Source: Deferribacteraceae bacterium (GTDB lineage Bacteria; Chrysiogenota; Deferribacteres; Deferribacterales; JAISNW01). Taken from it: a DNA stretch of 7,870 nucleotides. The stretch spans positions 1 through 7,870 of the forward strand of contig JAITJJ010000143.1 in assembly GCA_031278965.1 (NCBI GenBank). The letters are read 5' to 3'. Position 1 is the first letter of the stretch. Each line of letters starts with the position of its first letter. The notes under the pieces were generated by a model. It was not told where the DNA came from. It ran no database searches and saw only the letters and a list, made by a program, of their open reading frames with translations. Position numbers and translations under genes: made by a program. This document shows, piece after piece, positions 1 through 4,117 of the stretch.

Positions 1-251
1 TTGCCGATGGTGCCGGTTGGCATAAATCAAGTTCACTGAAGGTTCCGGCAAACATTCGCATAACTTTTTTGCCCCCTTATTCCCCGGAATTGAAACCCGT
101 TGAACACATATGGGACGAGTTTAAAGGAAAAGGGTTCTGCAATCGCATATTTTCTGGCATCAACGCTTTGGAGGATCACTTGGTCGATGAGCTTTTAAGC
201 TTGAAAACTCTCCGGAGATTACACGCTCCATTACCTCATCACCTTGAATAA
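1..251 (+). CDS. IS630-family transposase, C-terminal fragment (5' end outside window)
   Basis: The reading frame is open from the left edge (first complete codon at position 3) to TAA at 249-251, giving 82 visible residues. The fragment starts ADGAGWH, followed by LPPYSPELKPVEHIW. These are the hallmarks of the C-terminal half of the IS630/Tc1-mariner DDE catalytic domain. The Asp of DGAGWH is the second catalytic acid and the Glu of PVEHIW, 31 residues further on, is the third. The usual Asn before PVE is Lys here. The N-terminal helix-turn-helix and first Asp must lie upstream of the window, so intactness cannot be judged; nothing in the visible part is broken. It is convergent with the barrel-protein gene, whose stop codon lies 28 nt away. 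The family call is firm; activity is unknown. Confidence 0.9.
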   Translation, partial: ADGAGWHKSSSLKVPANIRITFLPPYSPELKPVEHIWDEFKGKGFCNRIFSGINALEDHLVDELLSLKTLRRLHAPLPHHLE

Positions 252-273
252 TTAATGCCTTGATGAATTAAAA
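242..273. repeat. Imperfect 16-bp tandem repeat at the transposase stop
   Basis: CCTTGAATAATTAATG (242-257) is followed directly by CCTTGATGAATTAAAA (258-273), with 12 of 16 positions identical. The first copy contains the transposase stop codon and the second fills the gap to the convergent gene. It may be a subterminal part of the insertion sequence, or chance in AT-rich DNA. Confidence 0.45.
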
Positions 274-279
274 ATGGAA

Positions 280-1401
280 TTAGTAGTAAAATGCAAAACC
301 CGCTCCGGCGCTGAAGCGGTTTTCTCCGTCATTTTTATAAGCTGCGGCACCTTCTGACTTTGATTGCAGAAGGGTGGAGTTTATGAAAGTATAATCTGTA
401 TATATATTAATATGAAAGCTATCGCTGAAATCATACTGATAGGTTGCCGAAACCTCAAAATCCGTATAGAGATAGATCCTTGAGTTTTCAAAATCTTTAT
501 TGCTGTGGCCGTAACCGGCTAAGAGTTCCCGGAAGCCGAAGCCTAAATACAGTTTGGTGCCCAAGGCAAACCCTTTGAAAAAAAGCGGTTTTACTATTTT
601 ATAGAATATCCCAGCGTATCTATCGCTCTCTCTGAATACCCAATGATAATCCGTATCGCTGGGCAGTGTTGCGTAGCGGGGGCGGACACTCTGGGTGTAA
701 AAGATACCAAACCTAGATCTGCTGATGGGCGCATCTCCCCTGGTTGCGGTGGTGTTCACTCCGATATAAAAGCGCTCTTTATGTCCCGTGAGGGAAACAA
801 AACTCCCCTTCTCAAGGACAAACCTCCCTTCAGCGCCTATCTTTTCATCTGCTTTGGATGAAAAGCGGAAAATATCCGCATCCAGACCAAAGTATAATGG
901 GGTTTCGTGCCCTAAAAAGGAGAAAGTCAATGGGGTTTTAAGCTCTAAGGCAAGCGAGGAATATATATCTTCTTTCCTGCCTTGCGCAATATATTCATTG
1001 GGGATGGAAATATAAAGGGTTGATGAAAGTTTAAGATATGAAAAAATTGTCCTCCTTTCGGGGTTAAGCAGATCGGGAGAAAAAATTTCAATATACCAAG
1101 AGGGCATCTCCGCAATTTTCCTGTATAAGCCGTTGTATCCGCCCGGAGTGATTACATTGTAAGCACTGCCGCCAGCAATGCTGAAAAATTTTACCGACAT
1201 GTGCTCCGCCTCGCTCCATGGGGTTGAAGCCTGCATGGCCTCTTCCCCCCATACGGCGGAAGAAAAAGCGAAAGAAAAGACGGATAGAAATAGCAGGAAA
1301 AAGAGCAGAGTGCCTAGAAAGAGTGCATGCCGCCTTTCCAAGCACTTTGGAACACTTTTACTGCCACTCTGATAGCTTTTGCTGTGCAAGTTTTGCCGCA
1401 T
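280..1401 (-). CDS. Putative outer-membrane beta-barrel protein, family not recognised
   Basis: This is a 373-residue protein that I do not recognise by family. A basic stretch (LERRHA, residues 21-26) is followed by a long hydrophobic segment (about 27-49) and then AVWGEEA, a Sec signal peptide with probable cleavage near residue 49-52. The mature part is rich in alternating polar and aromatic segments (for example 128-133, 168-180, 283-290, 308-321, 330-340) and contains no Cys. It ends in RFSAGAGFAFYY, the aromatic-terminated last strand expected of outer-membrane barrels recognised by the BAM machinery. The start is uncertain. ATG at 1401 overlaps the upstream gene by 44 nt with no clear Shine-Dalgarno, while TTG at 1341 (codon 21) avoids the overlap and gives a more usual signal peptide. 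The gene is probably co-transcribed behind the YbgF-like lipoprotein gene and cheV. A porin-like or structural envelope role is inference only. Confidence 0.7.
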   Translation of the reverse strand: MRQNLHSKSYQSGSKSVPKCLERRHALFLGTLLFFLLFLSVFSFAFSSAVWGEEAMQASTPWSEAEHMSVKFFSIAGGSAYNVITPGGYNGLYRKIAEMPSWYIEIFSPDLLNPERRTIFSYLKLSSTLYISIPNEYIAQGRKEDIYSSLALELKTPLTFSFLGHETPLYFGLDADIFRFSSKADEKIGAEGRFVLEKGSFVSLTGHKERFYIGVNTTATRGDAPISRSRFGIFYTQSVRPRYATLPSDTDYHWVFRESDRYAGIFYKIVKPLFFKGFALGTKLYLGFGFRELLAGYGHSNKDFENSRIYLYTDFEVSATYQYDFSDSFHINIYTDYTFINSTLLQSKSEGAAAYKNDGENRFSAGAGFAFYY

Positions 1402-2095
1402 CGCTTGAGCGGTATTTACTTATAACCTCATTCAGAGAGTTTATCGCATCGTTATTGCGCCCCATTTCATGGTATGAATAGCCGATTTTTAAGAGAGCGT
1501 CTGGAGCCTTCGCTTTGTTCGGATATTTGGAGATAACGGCGCCAAACTCCTCTATGGCTTTTGTAAACTGTTCAAGGGTATAGTAGTTTTCCGCTATCCA
1601 GTATTGGGCGTTGTTGGCAAGCTCATCTCCGGGAAATTTTGAGAGGAATTCTTTAAATTTAGCTATGCTTTCGGAATTCTTTCCCTGATTGTAGAGATCC
1701 AGAGCAAAAGAGTAAAGGCTCTCTTTAACGGCTTTAACATCCTCAATTATAACGATTTTAGGGGAGGCAGGAGCAGCCGGAACCGCCGCCGCGGTTGCTT
1801 CGGACGGAGCGGGAGCTTTGGGGGTGCCTTTCAGGAGAGTAACTTCATTTGACAGATAGGTTATCTCTGTTTGCAACTCTCCTATCATTTCCGCACCCTG
1901 GGCATTTTCCGCAGATAATGCATCGCTTTTTAAAACTAATTCATCTACTGTTGACCTAAGTTCGCCCACTGAGGATGAAAGGGATGCTATCTCATCTGAC
2001 ATAGCGCTTAAATTGCGGCTGACACTTTCATTTCCGGCGGAAGCGCAAGCGGAGATAAGGGCGGAGATTGCGAAAAGCACGAGAACCTTTTTCAT
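1358..2095 (-). CDS. YbgF/CpoB-like lipoprotein with coiled coil and TPR repeats
   Basis: The 245-residue precursor begins MKKVLVLFAISALISAC, a lipoprotein signal with lipobox ISAC and acylated Cys17. A heptad-rich coiled coil follows (about 25-90), then an Ala/Pro-rich linker (91-113) and about three TPR units (about 125-158, 161-195, 198-232) with the typical ALDLYNQGKNSESIAKF and YPNKAKAPDALLKIGYSYHE patterns. This order matches the YbgF/CpoB family, which in proteobacteria works with Tol-Pal and PBP1b to coordinate peptidoglycan synthesis with outer-membrane constriction. Classical CpoB is a soluble periplasmic protein, so the lipid anchor is a difference. No tol or pal genes are visible. 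The start is fixed by AAGAGG five bases before ATG. The gene follows cheV by 2 nt and is surely co-transcribed. A general TPR lipoprotein unrelated to Tol function remains possible, so no symbol is given. Confidence 0.82.
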   Translation of the reverse strand: MKKVLVLFAISALISACASAGNESVSRNLSAMSDEIASLSSSVGELRSTVDELVLKSDALSAENAQGAEMIGELQTEITYLSNEVTLLKGTPKAPAPSEATAAAVPAAPASPKIVIIEDVKAVKESLYSFALDLYNQGKNSESIAKFKEFLSKFPGDELANNAQYWIAENYYTLEQFTKAIEEFGAVISKYPNKAKAPDALLKIGYSYHEMGRNNDAINSLNEVISKYRSSDAAKLAQQKLSEWQ

Positions 2096-2097
2096 AT

Positions 2098-2991
2098 TTA
2101 CCTCTTTATTAGATATTCATCCACTATGGAAACCAGAAGGGATAATTCTGGTTTGCCAATGAATTTGTTTGCACCTAGCGCATGCATTTTGCGCTCGTTT
2201 TCCTCACTCTGCATAGAGGAAAAAACAATTATGGGGAGCGCCGCAATGGGGATGGATTCCCTAACTTTGCGGATAACAAAATCCCCGCTCGTAACAGGCA
2301 TTTCAAGGTCTGTTACGATCAAATGCGGCAACTCTTTCTCCAGAGCGTTTAAAAGGAGAGCACCGTTATCAAAGGCTCTGACCGTATAGCCCGCCCGAGT
2401 GAGGTTTTGGAGGAGAAGCCGCCTTATAACGGGGGAATCCTCGGCGATAAATATTTTAAACCCCTCCCGATCTTCTTTAAGAGACATATCTATTGCGGAA
2501 TTTATCAGTTTTGTCTGCGGATTTATCTCAGCCACAATACTTTCAAAGTCAAGAAGCTGAATCATTCTGCCTTGGATATTGATAACGCCCAGAACAGATT
2601 CAACCATCTTAAAATCCGTTATAGCGGAGTAATCTTTAATATCCGCCCAGTTGATCCTATGAATGCGCACCACTTCGTCCACAAGGAAGCCGTTGCTCAT
2701 ATTGTTGAAATAGGTAACAATGACTTTACAGTCTTTATAATCCACTTTTTTGTTTAAGCCGAGCCAGTGGGCAAGATCAATGATGGGAACAAGGTTTTGG
2801 CGGATATTTGCCGTTCCCACAACAGCCTCATGAGCATCCGGCACATGAATTACCTCTGGGAAACGGATAACCTCACGAACTTTTGCAACATTAATGCAAA
2901 AGTGAAAAGAACGTTCAGCCTTAATGACAAACTCAACTATCTCAAACTCGTTGGTTCCCGATTCCAAAAGTATTCCGTGATCTAATCCCAT
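2098..2991 (-). CDS. cheV: Chemotaxis protein CheV (CheW-like coupling domain plus receiver domain)
   Basis: With the ATG at 2991 the protein has 297 residues. It starts MGLDHGILLESGTNEFEIVE, the usual CheV opening. Residues about 15-160 form a CheW-like SH3 fold that couples chemoreceptors to CheA (VREVIRFPEVIHVPDAHEAV, then NLVPIIDLAHWLG). Residues about 177-297 form a phosphoreceiver domain with the acidic pair Glu184-Asp185, phospho-acceptor Asp228 in IVTDLEMP, Ser258/Ser259 at the switch position and Lys280 in FIGKPE, so it should be phosphorylatable by CheA. It acts in the cytoplasm at receptor arrays, tuning adaptation. The frame stays open 22 codons upstream to TTG at 3057, but that stretch is AT-rich leader and starts before the predicted transcription start. 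ATG 2991 has GGTGG just upstream; ATG 3015 is the alternative. No other chemotaxis or flagellar gene lies nearby. Confidence 0.93.
   Translation of the reverse strand: MGLDHGILLESGTNEFEIVEFVIKAERSFHFCINVAKVREVIRFPEVIHVPDAHEAVVGTANIRQNLVPIIDLAHWLGLNKKVDYKDCKVIVTYFNNMSNGFLVDEVVRIHRINWADIKDYSAITDFKMVESVLGVINIQGRMIQLLDFESIVAEINPQTKLINSAIDMSLKEDREGFKIFIAEDSPVIRRLLLQNLTRAGYTVRAFDNGALLLNALEKELPHLIVTDLEMPVTSGDFVIRKVRESIPIAALPIIVFSSMQSEENERKMHALGANKFIGKPELSLLVSIVDEYLIKR
2101..2106 (-). promoter_or_regulatory. Shine-Dalgarno of the YbgF-like gene, inside the cheV 3' end
   Basis: On the minus strand the last two sense codons of cheV (AAG AGG, Lys-Arg) form the Shine-Dalgarno, followed by the cheV stop TAA, two bases and the next ATG at 2095. 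This geometry implies translational coupling between the two genes and supports a shared mRNA. Confidence 0.8.
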
Positions 2992-2995
2992 ATAT

Positions 2996-3000
2996 CCACC
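2996..3000 (-). promoter_or_regulatory. Probable ribosome binding site of cheV
   Basis: GGTGG lies four bases before ATG 2991 on the minus strand and decides that start over the in-frame ATG at 3015 and TTG at 3057. The base at 3000 also belongs to the inverted repeat 3000-3011, so a hairpin there could limit access of ribosomes. Confidence 0.5.
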
Positions 3001-3049
3001 ATTGCACAATGCCATATATAATGCAATTAAACATAATCTTATATATATG
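3000..3049 (-). promoter_or_regulatory. AT-rich cheV 5' leader with overlapping inverted repeats
   Basis: Three inverted repeats overlap in about 50 nt. On the + strand these are CATTG-CA-CAATG (3000-3011), ATTGCA (3001-3006) with TGCAAT (3022-3027), and CATATATAA (3013-3021) with TTATATATATG (3039-3049, two extra bases). The first and second share the 3001-3006 arm and so exclude each other. The 3000-3011 stem touches the ribosome binding site. From the predicted transcription start near 3054 all of them would be in the mRNA. A role in translational control is inference. Confidence 0.35.
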
Positions 3050-3060
3050 CTAAACAAGGA

Positions 3061-3089
3061 ACTCTAGCACTATTTTCAGGAAAGTGCAA
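3061..3089 (-). promoter_or_regulatory. Predicted sigma-70 promoter of the cheV operon
   Basis: Reading the minus strand, TTGCAC (3089-3084; 5 of 6 to TTGACA) and TAGAGT (3066-3061; 4 of 6 to TATAAT) are separated by exactly 17 bases. Transcription would begin near 3054, leaving a leader of about 60 nt before the cheV ATG at 2991. No sigma-54 or flagellar sigma-28 motif was seen here, so the operon looks like a housekeeping-type unit. Confidence 0.55.
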
Positions 3090-3112
3090 CCATAAACTCT
3101 TGCAGCTTATGG
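3090..3112. promoter_or_regulatory. Inverted repeat CCATAA-N11-TTATGG upstream of the cheV -35 box
   Basis: A perfect 6-bp dyad abuts the predicted -35 hexamer and is centred about 47 bp before the predicted transcription start, a position suited to an activator or repressor. It overlaps a second dyad, GCAGC-N7-GCTGC (3102-3118), with which it could not form at the same time as RNA or cruciform. No known regulator motif was recognised. Confidence 0.3.
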
Positions 3113-3195
3113 GGCTGCCGTCCGGTTTTAAACCTATGCGGAATTAATTCTATCTGAAATATTGAAAGAAAATTGCAAAAACAATACCCGCGACT

Positions 3196-3207
3196 GCCTG
3201 TATAGGC
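3196..3207 (-). terminator. Possible weak terminator of the tRNA-Ser unit
   Basis: About 22 nt beyond the 3' end of tRNA-Ser(GGA) the minus strand can form a GC-rich stem of four pairs (GCCT with AGGC, tetraloop). A T-rich run follows only some 12 bases later (around 3178-3184). The stem is short and the T-run is not adjacent, so this is a weak call. I see no better terminator between the tRNA genes and the cheV promoter. Confidence 0.2.
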
Positions 3208-3228
3208 GCATATTCAGAGCTTTTTAAG

Positions 3229-3316
3229 CGGAGAGAGGGAGATTCGAACTCCCGGTGGATTTAGTCCACACGCGATTTCCAGTCGCGCCCCTTAAGCCAG
3301 ACTCGGACATCTCTCC
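3229..3316 (-). tRNA. tRNA-Ser (anticodon GGA)
   Basis: The minus strand folds into an 88-nt class II tRNA. The acceptor stem is GGAGAGA with TCTCTCC and the discriminator base is G, as in serine tRNAs. The D-arm includes GAGTCTGGCTTAAGG. The anticodon arm is CGCGA-CTGGAAA-TCGCG with anticodon GGA (reads UCC/UCU). A long variable arm (GTGGACTAAATCCAC) and the T-arm CGGGAGTTCGAATCTCCC follow. CCA is not encoded (CTT follows the discriminator) and must be added by nucleotidyltransferase. It lies 33 nt downstream of tRNA-Ser(UGA), almost certainly on the same precursor. Confidence 0.97.
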
Positions 3317-3349
3317 TAAAAATTTTAGCAAACCCTAACAAAAAGTTTA

Positions 3350-3436
3350 CGGAGGAGGTAGGATTTGAACCCACGGCAGCTTGCGCCGCAACGGTTTTCA
3401 AGACCGCCGCCTTAAACCGGACTCGGCCACTCCTCC
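3350..3436 (-). tRNA. tRNA-Ser (anticodon TGA)
   Basis: The minus strand folds into an 87-nt class II tRNA. The acceptor stem is GGAGGAG with CTCCTCC and the discriminator is G. The D-arm contains GAGTCCGGTTTAAGG. The anticodon arm is GCGGT-CTTGAAA-ACCGT with anticodon UGA (reads UCA and, by wobble, other UCN codons). There is a long variable arm (GCGGCGCAAGCTGC region) and the T-arm has GGGTTCAAATCC. CCA is not encoded. It is the first gene of the tandem tRNA-Ser pair, behind a good promoter at 3459-3487. Confidence 0.97.
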
Positions 3437-3438
3437 AG

Positions 3439-3456
3439 ACTCTCCATAGGGAGAGT
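3439..3456. repeat. Perfect 7-bp palindrome between tRNA promoter and tRNA-Ser(UGA)
   Basis: ACTCTCC-ATAG-GGAGAGT is a perfect inverted repeat with a 4-base loop, two bases upstream of the mature tRNA 5' end. There is no T-run next to it, so it is a poor intrinsic terminator for the upstream diphosphatase gene. The predicted tRNA transcription start (near 3452) falls within it, so it could be an operator or a structure formed only in read-through RNA. Confidence 0.6.
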
Positions 3457-3458
3457 AA

Positions 3459-3487
3459 CTTATACCCATAATTCAGCAGTTAGGCAA
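3459..3487 (-). promoter_or_regulatory. Predicted sigma-70 promoter of the tRNA-Ser pair
   Basis: On the minus strand TTGCCT (3487-3482; 4 of 6) and TATAAG (3464-3459; 5 of 6 to TATAAT) are 17 bases apart. Transcription would start near 3452, about 16 nt before the mature tRNA-Ser(UGA). The -35 box begins 10 nt after the diphosphatase stop codon, so the tRNA genes have their own promoter and may also receive read-through from the pump operon. Confidence 0.65.
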
Positions 3488-3496
3488 GAAAATATT

Positions 3497-4084
3497 TTAA
3501 CCGCTGTTGGTATCGCGGTTTTTTCTCAGATAATCGGACAAAAGCGCCAGGGCGGCGCTTCTATGGCTTATACGGTTTTTTTCTTCCGGGGTTAATTCTG
3601 CCATGCTTCGCCCATCGGGTAAAACAAAGAGCGGATCATAGCCGAAACCGTTTTCGCCCCGCTCTTCAAAAGCTATAGTTCCCTCGCACTCTCCCCTAAA
3701 GGTTTTAATTAGCAGACCTTTCTTTGCAAGAGCTAGAACGCAGATAAAGCGGGCTGTTCTTGGGGCATTGCCAGGGATTTGGGAGAGCAAGTATTCATTG
3801 TTTTCCTTATCGGTGGCATTTATATGGGCGTATCTATGGGAGTATATCCCCGGAGCTCCCCCCAGCGCATCCGCCGATAAGCCGGAATCATCCGCCAATA
3901 CATAGCTGTCTGTAAGTTTAGAGAGGGCGATGGCTTTTATGGTAGCATTTTCCTCAAAAGTGCTCCCGCTCTCCACCGCCATAGAAGGATCATAGCATGG
4001 AAAGAGCGCGATCTCCGCTCCGGTCAGAATCCCTTTTATCTCCTCTAATTTATGGTTGTTTGCGGTGGCAAGGTATATCAGCAT
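3497..4084 (-). CDS. rdgB: XTP/dITP diphosphatase (RdgB/HAM1 family non-canonical purine NTP pyrophosphatase)
   Basis: From ATG 4084 the protein has 195 residues, the usual family length. It opens MLIYLATANNHKLEEI, the family's substrate-binding N-terminus. Further signatures are SGSTFEENA (39-47), ADDSGL (64-69, with the catalytic/metal Asp pair 65-66), GAPGIYSHRYA (76-86), GFGYDPLF (146-153) and MAELTPEEKNRISHR (161-175). The cytoplasmic enzyme hydrolyses dITP, XTP and ITP to the monophosphate plus pyrophosphate, keeping deaminated purines out of DNA and RNA. The frame extends 11 codons to a TTG at 4117 that abuts the pump's stop codon. I prefer ATG 4084 because homologues begin at this methionine, though no clear Shine-Dalgarno precedes it. 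It lies 33 nt behind the RND permease gene and is probably co-transcribed with it; a functional link is not implied. Confidence 0.95.
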   Translation of the reverse strand: MLIYLATANNHKLEEIKGILTGAEIALFPCYDPSMAVESGSTFEENATIKAIALSKLTDSYVLADDSGLSADALGGAPGIYSHRYAHINATDKENNEYLLSQIPGNAPRTARFICVLALAKKGLLIKTFRGECEGTIAFEERGENGFGYDPLFVLPDGRSMAELTPEEKNRISHRSAALALLSDYLRKNRDTNSG

Positions 4085-4117
4085 AAATTTAGCGCCGTTT
4101 AATTGTCTGTCTGACAA

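Larger units (their letters stand above)
1..279 (+). mobile_element. Right-hand part of an IS630-family insertion sequence (boundary approximate)
   Basis: The transposase end implies that the window begins inside an insertion sequence. Elements of this family normally end within a few tens of bases after the transposase stop and sit in a TA target. The outer limit given here is simply the last base before the neighbouring gene's stop codon. I cannot define the terminal inverted repeat because the other end of the element is not in the window. An imperfect 16-bp tandem duplication at 242-273 covers the likely edge. Confidence 0.5.

Noticed and set aside
1218..1481. + strand open frame opposite the barrel and lipoprotein genes
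   Set aside because: The Lys/Arg-rich product mirrors the hydrophobic signal peptide on the other strand; no homology features or ribosome binding site were seen.
2407..2985. + strand open frames opposite cheV
   Set aside because: They lie fully antisense to a strongly supported cheV; the translations show no family motifs.
2999..3015. Sigma-54 promoter (TGGCA...TGCA) before cheV
   Set aside because: The spacing between the GG and GC elements is 6 bases instead of 10, and it lies only a few bases from the start codon.
2992..3057. N-terminal extension of CheV to the TTG at 3057
   Set aside because: The 22 extra codons are AT-rich leader, begin upstream of the predicted transcription start, and precede the conserved opening GILLESGTNE; ATG 2991 has the better ribosome binding site.
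3229..3436. Integration site or genomic island edge at the tRNA-Ser genes
   Set aside because: No integrase and no repeated tRNA 3' end sequence was seen within the window; genes on both sides look like ordinary chromosomal genes.
3439..3456. Intrinsic terminator for the pump/diphosphatase operon
   Set aside because: The stem is perfect but there is no T-run after it on the minus strand, where the tRNA acceptor stem follows within three bases.
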